A DNA stretch of 40,053 nt, taken from contig VCMS01000404.1 of the NCBI GenBank assembly GCA_022539475.1, forward strand, positions 1 through 40,053. The letters run 5' to 3'. This DNA comes from Gracilaria domingensis. Lineage: Eukaryota; Rhodophyta; Florideophyceae; Gracilariales; Gracilariaceae. Shown here one piece after another: positions 19,570-29,280 of this stretch. Under the pieces are notes generated by a model that was not told where the DNA came from, did not search any database, and worked only from the letters and a program-made list of their open reading frames with translations. The first letter of the stretch is position 1. The number at the start of each line of letters is the position of its first letter. The position numbers and the translations under genes are program-made.

Positions 19570-20082
19570 GCTAAAGCCCAACGTTGGGCCACACGTGCCA
19601 CTTGGAGCTTTCGGGAATCTTGGTGCATGTGTTAGATGAAATCATCTCTTGGAGCTGCTTCGGCGTTGTCAAAGACGATGGCGGCGATTTCAGAAACATT
19701 TTTGGTGATTTCTTGTTGGATTTCGCAACTGTTGAACAGCATGTACACGTCATCACCGTATTCTAGTAATCGTACATTTCGCCTATGAAGAACGCGTTTT
19801 CAAGAGGTACGTGGGTAAGAGCATCATACGTGTACGCGTGCCATTCGCTAAGACTTGTACTGATTCAGCGAGGATCTTGATTGGTGCCATTCCCTCAATC
19901 TCAACCGCAAGTCTTCCCTTCGGTGACACCGCGCAAATGCTCCCCCGTCGCGAGAGCTCCACGTCATCATTGCAAAAGACGTTCACCGGCAGCAATAACG
20001 ATCCAGGGTTTAGTGCTTCTGTCCGTGCGTCGGACGTGCCAACACATTTTCTTTCCGTGAAAGCCGAATGTTGACCACGCAA
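19570..20082 (-). other. Unidentified coding-like fragment
   Basis: The minus strand is open from about 20082 to 19783 (99 codons; LLLPVNVFCNDDVELSRRG...LAVEIEGMAPIKILAESVQVLANGTR). A second open stretch follows at 19760-19640 in another frame (DDVYMLFNSCEIQQEITKNVSEIAAIVFDNAEAAPRDDF). Composition is protein-like, but I do not recognise it, and the plus strand is also open for 60-87 codons here. Possibly a degraded gene. Confidence 0.2.
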
Positions 20083-20661
20083 ATTTTGTCCAAAGACTAT
20101 GGTGATCGTTGTGCTGCATTGCTACTAGAGTGGCACTCAACTGTGTAGAAATGGTTTGAGGAACCCAGCAATGTCGGAGGTCTTTCTCGGTTCTGGGCGC
20201 AATCTGAGGGGCTAGACGCTCACGACGCGAAAGATAACGGCATGCGGATTACTTGGAGGGTGAAATAAACATCACACGAGAGAGGATATCTGCAGCCTGG
20301 GCCATTGGCGTTGGGGAGCACAAACATGGAGCTTAGTGCTTGCGATTCTCATCACGTCATGTAAATTCAACGCAATGAATGGTACGAGAAGCCGTCCGTT
20401 TCGTGTAAACAATTCGGCAGTTGGCCCGCTGCACAAGACAAGCTGGCCCCAAAACCAGCATGCGAGCGTGGTACGAGCGATGGCGATGTGAATTTGACAT
20501 CAATGGCCCACAACCGAAAGATTGCAAGGCCCCATTGACGAGAAGGAATTTTGCTTGGAATCGGTGGCGACTGACGCTGGACAGCGGCAGCGAGCGGGGC
20601 GCTTGCGAGAGGGAGCTTGCGCACGCAAGCTGGCGCCGCGCGTCGGGACGGCGGCGGGCGG

Positions 20662-20670
20662 TATATAAAA
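20662..20670 (+). promoter_or_regulatory. TATA box of the ankyrin gene
   Basis: TATATAAAA after a GC-rich stretch, 27 nt before the first ATG (20689) and 75 nt before the second in-frame ATG (20737). Usual TATA-to-start spacing of about 30 nt would place the mRNA start near 20692, which favours translation from 20737. Confidence 0.6.
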
Positions 20671-20688
20671 GGTGCTACAGAGTCTGCG

Positions 20689-23085
20689 ATGGCGGCGATT
20701 GTGACGCGGATATGCGCGTCTCGCGCGGCTGCGAGGATGGGCGTCGTGGACGATCTGTGTGCCGCTGCCAAGGTCGGTGATTTGCAGCTCGTGACAAAGC
20801 TGTTGAAGAAGGGCGCCAAGTGTAATGGCACTAACCAAGATGGCACGACTGCATTGCATTTGGCCGCTGGCTTTGGACATGAGGCGGTTGTGAAGGCGCT
20901 TCTCTCGCGCGGGGCCGACCCTCACCGCAAAGACAAGTATGGCCAAATTGCGTTGCACAACGCCGCACGATGGGGACACCAGTCGGTGGTGCACGCGTTG
21001 CTGGCGCGCGGCGCCGACATTCACTCCAAAAAAAATGATGGCTGGACTCCGTTGCTCATGGCTGCTCGCTACGGAACCGCAGCGATGGTGGAAGCGCTGC
21101 TGGCACGCGGCGCCGACGTTCACTCCAAAAAAAATGATGGCTGGACTCCGTTGCACTTGGCTGCTCGCTACGGAACCGCAGCGATGGTGGAAGCGCTGCT
21201 GGCACGCGGCGCCGACGTTCACTCCAAAAAAAATGATGGCTGGACTCCGTTGCACTTGGCTGCTCGCTACGGAACCGCAGCGATGGTGGAAGCGCTGCTG
21301 GCACGCGGCGCCGACGTTCACTTCAAAACAAATGATGGCTGGACTCCGTTGCACTTGGCCGCCTACAATGAACACGAGGAGGTTGTGCACGCGTTGCTGG
21401 CGCGCGGCGCCGACTTTCATTACGCGAACAGTAGTGGAGACACCCCACTCCACGATGCGGCTAGAAAAACAAATGAGGCCGTGACACTAGAGCTGTGGCG
21501 CGCCGGCGCCGACCCGCTCCGAGAGAACGACAAAGGCGAGACGCCCCTGTCTTTGCTGCCGGAACACAGCACTTTGCGCGAGATGATGCGCCGCCCTGTC
21601 ACGGAGCTGCAGAAGCTGTGGCTCGGCGCCCAAACCGCCGCAATCTCATCCCCGCAGCTGCTCGCAGCGCTCAGGGCCGAGCACATCACCTCCTTCTCCG
21701 ACTTTGTGCTCGCGCACCACCTGCTGTTGCTCGCCGTGCGCCAGCGTGTCCTCACTCGCTCTCAAGTTGCTACGTTTGGTGGAAGCCGCGACTATCTGCT
21801 CGAGAACGTGTACCTGCCCGTCACCAAATTCTCTCTCAGCAACGAGCACAAGTTCTGGCTGTCCGGACTGCTGTCGTACGCCGAGCGTCAACGTTTCATT
21901 CGCGATGGAAATGCTGTGCTCGTCAAGATTGTAGCCGATCTGCGCTCCGAGATCCGCGACGTGCGCTTAGAAATGCAGTCCGCACTCGTTGCCGTCGCGC
22001 GCGAGATCAATGTGCTGCATCACCGTGTCAGTGCGCTCGAGCAGTGGACGAATGAGGCTGCCAAACGTTTCGAGCAACTGTGCCAAGGACAGCAGCAAAT
22101 GGTCTCTGATATGAAGAACATGGCCGCCAGTCTGCAGGAACTGCACGGCTTGCTCCAGAAGCAGCAACGCAACCGCACCATCGCCGGCGTGCTTGCCTTC
22201 TGCCTCTCAATGATTCCAGTCGTTGGCGGTGCTCTCGCGGGTGCCTCCTTCGCTGCCACAGAGGTGGCCTTTGGTATTAATGTGGAACAGTTCAGCTCAG
22301 GAGCCTCCAGCGCAGTCACTGAGATTATGGCAGTGGACATTAGCAACTTTCAAACCGTTTCTGTGCTGATGAGCGACCAGTACGTCAGCAAGCTCGACCC
22401 CGTCGCCCGGAAACGCGTGGAGGCTGTTGTGGAGCAGACTGACTTCGAAACGCTTCCAAACCTGCAAGAGCGTCTTACAGTGGTGGTAGAGGATCTTAAA
22501 GATTCTGACCATTCTCAGGAGCCTGAAGAAGACGAGATGGAAGCAGAACTTCGTCAAAGATTCAACTTGTTAGCATCCAGATCTCAATCAGGCGAGGAAA
22601 TGGCCACTGCCCAAGATGCAATACCTGAGCTGCAGCATATACTACAGACCCATCTTAATCACGCTGGAACGGGTGTCACCGTAGATGTGGTTGATGTAGA
22701 AGACGTTGCTATGGAGAATATGAACGACTCAGGTCTGATGGATGTGGATGCATTTATCAAATCGTTTCAAGAGTTGCAGGAAAAGTACCCGTCTCGAAAG
22801 CGTCAGCGGGAGCCGCCGGAGCTGAGACAGAGATTTCGAAATGCGTCAGGAACAAAAGACGTGCTGCATATCAAGCTTGCAAAGCGATTGTTGCAAGTAT
22901 TGTTCGATAGTTCTAGCAGTGAGCAAAGTTCTTCGCGAACACACTCGCCACTGTCATTTACAAGGACCAATGTCGAATGGAACGAATCGGAGGTAGAATC
23001 ATTGCTAACGGATCACGGGCGAGATGCGAACGTTGTAGATGAGGAAGGGTTCGTGAACGTAGGTATGAAAGTTTTATTCGGGTAA
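20689..23085 (+). CDS. Ankyrin-repeat, coiled-coil protein with a hydrophobic glycine-rich segment
   Basis: An intact, intronless frame of 798 codons from ATG 20689 (context GCGATGG). ATG 20737 (MGVVDDLCAAAKVGDL) is the likelier start given the TATA position. Residues 18-305: eight or nine ankyrin repeats (GWTPLHLAAR...VEALLARGADVH), a protein-binding scaffold. Residues 410-494: a predicted long coiled coil (DLRSEIRDVRLEMQ...ELHGLLQKQQ). Residues 497-529: an uninterrupted hydrophobic, small-residue segment (MIPVVGGALAGASFAA) able to span or insert into a membrane. After this come acidic stretches and a basic patch (SRKRQR, about residue 703) that could be a nuclear signal. No enzyme motif is seen. 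It is the only clearly intact host-type gene here. Possible roles are signalling or immune-type scaffold; function is unknown. Confidence 0.9.
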   Translation: MAAIVTRICASRAAARMGVVDDLCAAAKVGDLQLVTKLLKKGAKCNGTNQDGTTALHLAAGFGHEAVVKALLSRGADPHRKDKYGQIALHNAARWGHQSVVHALLARGADIHSKKNDGWTPLLMAARYGTAAMVEALLARGADVHSKKNDGWTPLHLAARYGTAAMVEALLARGADVHSKKNDGWTPLHLAARYGTAAMVEALLARGADVHFKTNDGWTPLHLAAYNEHEEVVHALLARGADFHYANSSGDTPLHDAARKTNEAVTLELWRAGADPLRENDKGETPLSLLPEHSTLREMMRRPVTELQKLWLGAQTAAISSPQLLAALRAEHITSFSDFVLAHHLLLLAVRQRVLTRSQVATFGGSRDYLLENVYLPVTKFSLSNEHKFWLSGLLSYAERQRFIRDGNAVLVKIVADLRSEIRDVRLEMQSALVAVAREINVLHHRVSALEQWTNEAAKRFEQLCQGQQQMVSDMKNMAASLQELHGLLQKQQRNRTIAGVLAFCLSMIPVVGGALAGASFAATEVAFGINVEQFSSGASSAVTEIMAVDISNFQTVSVLMSDQYVSKLDPVARKRVEAVVEQTDFETLPNLQERLTVVVEDLKDSDHSQEPEEDEMEAELRQRFNLLASRSQSGEEMATAQDAIPELQHILQTHLNHAGTGVTVDVVDVEDVAMENMNDSGLMDVDAFIKSFQELQEKYPSRKRQREPPELRQRFRNASGTKDVLHIKLAKRLLQVLFDSSSSEQSSSRTHSPLSFTRTNVEWNESEVESLLTDHGRDANVVDEEGFVNVGMKVLFG
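21028..21330 (+). repeat. 99-bp tandem repeat within the ankyrin domain
   Basis: Three consecutive, almost identical 99-bp units start at 21028, 21127 and 21226, with a partial fourth at 21325. Each encodes three-residue-shifted ankyrin units of 33 amino acids and begins with an A8 run. Only a few bases differ between units, so the expansion is recent or homogenised while flanking repeats have diverged. Confidence 0.9.
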
Positions 23086-23289
23086 CGTATCTGCGATGCT
23101 AGTGGGGCCTGTCTTACTCTTTTTTGAACCTAGTTAGCATCGCCGTTTGGAAAGAAACTAGAACTCATCGCAGTTTACAGATACAATGCTTCGAGAGAGA
23201 TTCAATGTCAAGAAATAGTCCTCCGCGATTGTCCAAGCAGGTGGAACATGAAGCAGAGAGATGTGGTACATATTACCAGGGCTGCGTCC

Positions 23290-24080
23290 AATATAATTGC
23301 AATTAATTGCTCCTCAAAAAGGAATAAACAATATTTCCATGTATTGCACCCGATCTTGCAATAATAATTGCAATGATAGCGCCCTAAATCTCCAGTATAA
23401 TTAGCAATAACCGAACGGGTTTGCAATAATCTTGCAATATTGGTAAGCTAACCAATGCAGGGCTGTCGACAATATTATTGCAAAATATTGCAGACAAAAT
23501 CCAATAAGAAATATCATAGCTATATTGCTCGCTGTGAGCAATAAGTATTGCAATATACATACATTCTATATGCAATAAAAATACAATAAACAGACCATTT
23601 TGCAATATAACTTGCAATATCCTAGAAAAGCCCTCGAACAATGTAAATCGTATAGGTTTATTTTACTTTCAAAGTCTATAGAAGCATACGAACTAAATAT
23701 CGAATGAATCGTTCTTCCTGTCAACAAAGATTTTTACGCGTCATCTAAAATTTATCAATATCCTCAGAACAATGAGTACTTTCATAGCACCGGGTTATTG
23801 CTATTATTATCGTTATCATGCTTCCAATGTGTTGCCGCTCAATGCGGTATAAGTATAAGACTTTTAATATAATCATATGTATTCTGGGCGTACTTCATTG
23901 TGATTGTCATATAAAAGCGCAATATTTAGTATTACAAATTAATATTGCAATAAGATTTTGATGTGCAATACTAATTGCAATATTGTTTCTGTTTCCAATA
24001 TCAATTGCAATATGTGAATAGGAGTGCAATACGCAATAAATATTGCTTATTGCAATATATTGCAATAGAAATATATTGTA
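23290..24080. repeat. AT-rich tract packed with TGCAAT/ATTGCA motifs
   Basis: I count about 19 copies of TGCAAT or its complement, many as the palindrome ATTGCAAT or within AATATTGCAATA. They form two clusters (about 23296-23625 and 23940-24075) around a 300-bp gap. By base composition fewer than one copy would be expected. A larger inverted repeat, TATTGCTC...GAGCAATA, lies at about 23522-23542. It has no coding content. It may be a degenerate satellite, a binding-site cluster, or the remains of an AT-rich transposon. Confidence 0.65.
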
Positions 24081-24814
24081 AAACACCCCTGGACCAATGC
24101 CGATACATGCCAAAGAATACGTTCCAAACTTTAGCGTTTACATTTCTATGTGAACTACAAATTTTAGTTTGGTATTAAAGCCTCTTTGGCGGCATGCTCA
24201 TCGAGACAATCAACAACTCCATCTGATCTTGCACGAAATTTTTGTCTCAAACTCTTTTGTCAATCTTTAAAAAAACTAATACTTCGAAAATTTGTGACGT
24301 GAGAGTTTTTCTAATGTCATACAATATGTTCCTTGCGATGCTCCAAAGTCTTTACACCTTTGCTACTGATTCTAAAACAAAGTTATAGTTTATATATTTC
24401 TGTTTCTTGACAGACAAGCTTTCATGTTTACGTGATATTTACATTGAACGGGAGCATGAGAAACGAAACACGTCCTCAAATGATACGTCCTAAGAAAATC
24501 GTCAAATAAAGTGCTGTTTGAGTATTTGTTTCTTTTTTTTCATAGGATTCTTTTTCCTTGTGTTGGTGTCACGTTTCATGTAGGCATTGTAAAATGTAGG
24601 GTGTAAGATGGGAATAGCGGTAAAAGTCGCAAAGCGACCGGAAAATGCTTATACCAAACCTTCTGTAAGAGTAGTTGGTTGTCAATAAACAACGTGCTCT
24701 TTTTGTCTTCAAAATATTTACAGCGTTCGATCTAACAATGACGCAATTTATTATAACGCAAACCTGCATTAACTCAATGAAGCAGATGTAGATCTCAAAG
24801 CAATATTATATAAC
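24081..24814. other. Intergenic, no gene seen
   Basis: AT-rich. No frame, RNA gene or repeat that I can support. Confidence 0.35.
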
Positions 24815-25629
24815 TCAATTCACCACAATTTCTTCAATATCGTCAGACTTCACGTATTTGTTGTCGGGAGCTTTTAATTCTACATAAAAGACTCGCATTC
24901 CTTCTCCAAAGTTCAACATTTTCTTTAGCAGAACATGGCTTTCAACACTGAAGAGTAGTTGAATGTGACAAAAAGACTGAATTTGCTCCAATTTTTCTGC
25001 TCGAAGTTCCTTCAGTGCCTTTTCAAAGCCTCCAATTTTGGGGTGATAATCTTGCAGTGGTTGAAATTGTTTGGTTAACCATGCTTTCAATAACAGTTTC
25101 GGATTAGTCATAACCTCCGGCCAATCAATTATAACTTCAAAAACATTTCTACGCTTGACAACCTGACCAGATACATTTCCTTTCGTTATGCCAGCCGGAA
25201 GCAATATTGTAAGACAGAGATAATTTACCTATGTCTCTGCGTGCTTTCAAACAGATTTCAATACCAAGGGTGTGAATTCAGTTGCATACTGTTTTTTTCC
25301 AACGACAGAAACGTCAACATTGTCATCAATCTCGTCCTTTTTCGCTACTACGTCTTCTTCGTCTTCTGCAAGATTTGGTTGGGTTTGAAGAAAAGCACCT
25401 GAATTACGCGGCTTCAATGTTCGCTGAGCAAAATCTTAGCCATTTTGTTAGAATTAAATTTGTAGACAATATATGTTAAATATGACTTACCATGTTCTTT
25501 AGCTTTCTCCGCTTTGATCTTGTTGTATTTGTTCCGAGAAGTAGCCAACAAAAATGGCTGAAATAAGCGGTCCATTTTCTTAACATCTTGGGCAGCTTCT
25601 TTTCCTGTTAGTTCGCCGCAGTCAAACAT
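24815..25629 (-). pseudogene. Unidentified spliced gene with two short introns and one frame break
   Basis: Exon 1 runs from ATG 25629 (MFDCGELTGKEAAQDVKKMDRLFQPF) to 25491; the frame is open upstream to about 25715 without ATG. A 56-nt intron (25490-25435) has donor GTAAGT, branch-like TTCTAAC and acceptor AAG. Exon 2 (25434-25229) is acidic and lysine-rich, and needs one frame change near 25265. A 49-nt intron (25228-25180; GTAAAT, GCATAAC, AAAG) leads to exon 3 (25179-24815; GNVSGQ...NVFEVIIDWPEVM...DDIEEIVVN). Both introns restore coherent reading, which supports a real gene. I do not recognise the family. It lies near and divergent from the transposase at 26779 and could be an accessory gene of that element, but no shared terminal repeats were found. 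The frame break may be mutation or sequence error. Confidence 0.45.
25435..25490 (-). other. Predicted 56-nt intron
   Basis: Begins GTAAGT (25490 downward), carries TTCTAAC about 20 nt before the end, and ends AAG at 25435. It joins CAT-G to AT-TTT-GCT in phase 1. Same length as the intron at 27183-27238. Confidence 0.5.
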
Positions 25630-25719
25630 TTGATGCCATCGACGAACGGCGGCGGAGTCATCAGATAGTCTAGGACGCTTAGTTTGATATATGATGCTGC
25701 TTGATGCTGACGGATGAAT

Positions 25720-26778
25720 GCAAGAATGTGAGCGAAAATAATAAATACTGCCCTCGTTCTATGCTGAAGCATTCATTCAACCTTTATATACTAGGCTTGT
25801 CTCAAGGTAGACATGCTTGAAATATATGGTGACGTTAGAAAAATAGTAAACTGTTCTGAACATATTTCTCTCGGTACAAAAAGCACGAATAGACAACAGG
25901 GCATATACTATTGCTGCCTTCATATCACTAGACACTTTGTATTCGCTTACTTTGGCCATTTCGAATTTAAGATGCAAGTGGTATATGTCGTACGCGCCAA
26001 ATGTTTGGGACATATTCCTTCATTTTTCTGAACACTACTTTATTAAAGCCGTGTTATTTATGCCATTTGTGATGATTCAGTCAATGCAATACATTAACGC
26101 CATATGTGGTCTCTAGTTTTCGTCAAAGTGGAGGTACCCGAACGCATTCTCTCCAGTTTGTTCAAAATTTTCATCTCTATTCCAAAACAAAATGATTGAT
26201 CTTAAAGTTCTATAGAGTAGGAAGATTACAAAAACGTGTCACAGTTTTCGGCCTTCTATCACAGTTGTACCAATGAACTGAAAATCGAACTATTCCATGA
26301 ATCTGGCTACGTTTTGCAAGTTTACCTTACGTTTATCTCAAGTGTAACTGCTACAATGGTCTTTATGTTGTTGCTGGTAACCGATACTGCAGAAAGGATT
26401 ACGTTTATTCATTTAAAAGAAAAAGTGAATCGAAATTTGGAGCTATATACAAAAGTGGATACAAACATAAGCAACACATACTCATAAACAGTTTGAACAC
26501 TGTTTGTTAGTGTTAACTAAACTTTTCAATTTATTAATGCGCTAATCAATACGTATGATACGCTTTTAGCTGGGATACATTCCTTTCTGCTTGTCATACA
26601 GGCGTAGAAATATTTCTACGTACAAAATTAGTTACTATTATCACAAAAACATTTTAAATGGCTTGAACGCTGTAAACGTTCTGATCCAGCTCAGATAATA
26701 TAGTTTGAATTTTATGACGTCAGCTTATAGAAATAGATTTCGTTCCACACAAAGGTATTGATCGTATGATGCTCCGTC
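25720..26778. other. Intergenic, no gene seen
   Basis: AT-rich. A plus-strand frame at 26236-26487 includes one hydrophobic stretch but starts without ATG and resembles nothing I know. Confidence 0.3.
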
Positions 26779-27739
26779 TTGGAGAAGGCATTTATTTATA
26801 AGGGAGTACGTCGTCCTTTGACACCTCAATGTTTCGAGTTATTGCATGACATGAGCAATGCCAAACCCGTTCTCGAAGAGCTTCCGCGGCTACATTTTAT
26901 GGCTGCAGTATGCATATTTTTCGACGAACTAGATCTGCAGGAAATCATGGTCGGCGTCGCTTTTGTCCACTTTTTGGGGTAACACTAAACTCGGCGGCAA
27001 TCTTGTGGAATCTTTTGAGAAGAAAACTTCCTAAAGGTGGAAAACCATCTCATTTACTGTGGTCATTGCTTTTTTTGAGACGGTACACGTCCGAACATGT
27101 GAATGCTACATTAACAAACGTTGATGAGAAAACCTTTCGTAAGTGGTGGCAAAAATTTGTTTATTTACTTTCGGAACTAAAGGTGCTAAGTTCTGTATTT
27201 TTTTAATGATGTTCATAACCGAAACTAACTATTCGAAGATTAATTGGAGATTACGTTCGACTGAGAAGCCACTTCTAAATTGCTACCTTTCGGTTGATGG
27301 GACAGATTGTCCCATTAATGAACCTATGCCATTCTCTTCGGTGTGGTATTCTCATAAATTCAAGGGTGCCGGAATTCGATATGACGTTGGAGTATCTGTG
27401 GAAAACGGTTACGTAATCTGGGTCAATGGTGAATTTCTGTGTGGGTCCCATCCAGATGCTACGATTTTCAAAAACTTGTTGAAAAATGTTTTAATGAGTA
27501 CTGAAAAAGTTATAGCTGATGATGGATATCAAGATGAAAAATGCATCCGTAAGTCATCAATTTCTCAACATTTTCATCGTCGTCATTCTTTAATAAGAGC
27601 TAGACATGAAAACGTTAACAGACGTTTAAAGCAGTTTATGGTCTTAGATACAAAATTTCGACACGAGTTGTCGTTTCATACGATTTGTTTTCATGCAGTA
27701 GCCAATATTGTGCAAATATCCATTGAAAGCGGAGATTAG
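26779..27739 (+). pseudogene. DDE transposase (HARBI1/IS5-like), one intron and one frame break
   Basis: The coding sequence moves frame once near 26930-26955 (from FFDELDLQ to GRRRFCPLFGVTLNSAAILWNLL). It is then joined across a predicted 56-nt intron (27183-27238). Exon 2 holds the DDE_Tnp_4-type core: catalytic D (YLSVDGTDCPI), WYSHKFKGAGIRYDVGV, GSHPDATIF, D (VIADDGYQ) and E (IRARHENVNRRLKQF), ending at TAG 27737-27739. The N-terminal helper region PSHLLWSLLFLRRYTSEH...VDEKTFRKWW is present. All three catalytic acids survive, so decay is recent, or the single break is a sequencing error. It belongs to a different subgroup from the transposase at 12.5 kb. I found no terminal inverted repeats. 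Confidence 0.7.
27183..27238 (+). other. Predicted 56-nt intron in the transposase
   Basis: GTGCTAAG donor after AAG, ACTAACT branch-like motif 11 nt before the acceptor GAAG, phase 0. Removing it joins LSELK to INWRLRST and restores the family pattern before the first catalytic Asp. Confidence 0.65.
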
Positions 27740-29280
27740 TTGATTTTATCTCAAGGTATTCTGAATATCCGTTAATAGTAAAATAAGTGGTTTATAAACT
27801 CACCTTGTTACTTTAGTTCGTTTTTGGTAGTTTGTATTATTCCGAATTTTTTTGAAGCTTTGTACTAAGAACATTCTCTTGGTTTCTATTGAACGATTTA
27901 TGTGTCTTCTTTTCACCAATGATTACAATTAAAATAAATTGCATTAATATTTGTAGCAGATGGAAAGTCCAAATAGCGCATTTACCGCTTTTCCATGCAA
28001 ACAACGGGACGCTTTCATAAAATGTTGCAGCTTAATGTATCGTCGCATACTTCAAATATTTGCAGAGCGTGTTGAAGAACCTGCAATATGTCTTTGTCCA
28101 TATTCAAGAACTGTAATCTATGTGTCCAAATTTGATACTCATGCAAAGATACACAAATGACAAAAGTATTGGCTTAGACCGCACAGCCAGTAAAAAGATA
28201 AACTAAAACAAGCATTGCGCATTTGCTCCAAAACTGCGTTTTTTGCATTATGTACATTTTTACACTGCTTAACAAAGCCCTGGTAGTGGGACAACTTCAA
28301 CATAATGTTTTCTTACTGCTCATATATAGTTTTGCTACACAATCAAAATATAAACATGGACGTGGGCCTGCCTACAAAAAGTAATAAAAATTTTGTGTAC
28401 TGTAATTTTCGGAGAAACATTCACGTCGAGCACAATAATATACTCATGAAACATTTCTTCCCGCTTTCAAAAAGGTGCATTGTAGGCAAGTATCTTCCAA
28501 ACTTTCAAACGCTGGCAAACATTTAGAATAATGCAATGCAATTCTTTTTGATTCTACGTGACAAATACGATTGTTTTCACCACACAAACTTTACAACGGA
28601 ACATTTGAAAACTGTAAAGTAGTAGTTGCAAGTGCAGTAAAAAAGCAAGGAATGGACAAGCAAATTATCTCTTATTGCATACATAAGTCAACAACGCAGT
28701 GAGAGGTCTAATGGCGGAAAAGTTCATCATATATCGCACGCACTTTCTCCCTCAGCTAAAATAAAATCGTCCATATTAGTTCATGAGCTAAACGCTCCAT
28801 CATCATCCAGGTCTCCTCAAAGCTGTCTAGATAAGCTTTGGAGAGGTATTACGCGTAGCCGCAGTAAACATGGCCACGCCATACACCGTGGCTTGCAAGG
28901 CGGAAGCGAAAGAATTTAACAGAACTGTCCGACGCCACCTCGCTGGCCGGGGGGGCGTTAGGCGTCAACAGGCGTGGCGCAGAATCGGGCAGTGCCAGCG
29001 GCTCTAGCAAAAGAGCCGAAGACCAGACCATAACAGGCGGCGAAAGAGAAAACCAAAATAGATGCAATTAGATGACCAAGTTGACCGAGATCACGCAAGA
29101 GGCCATTTAAACAAGCGGCACAGTACAAGAACACAAACATCAAAATTCCAACCATGCACTATGCTGAATTTAGGATATCCGCGGTACACAACCTCCTGAG
29201 CTCTGCAACCCCCTACCTACGGCAAGGCACAAATTCAGACCAAAAGTATACGTCCACACATGACCTTATTTAGAAACATA
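27740..29280. other. Intergenic, no gene seen
   Basis: AT-rich up to about 28850, then mixed. Small frames at 27960-28160 and 28870-29007 have no recognisable content. No RNA gene or repeat is supported. Confidence 0.35.

Noticed and set aside
21028..21330. Assembly duplication as the cause of the 99-bp repeats
   Set aside because: The units keep the 33-residue ankyrin register exactly and differ at several bases, which fits genuine tandem expansion, though a read-level check is still useful.
26236..26487. Plus-strand frame with one hydrophobic stretch
   Set aside because: No ATG at the start, AT-rich context, no recognisable pattern.
28870..29007. Small plus-strand ORF (MATPYTVACKAEAK...)
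   Set aside because: Forty-five codons, no known family, no supporting signal.
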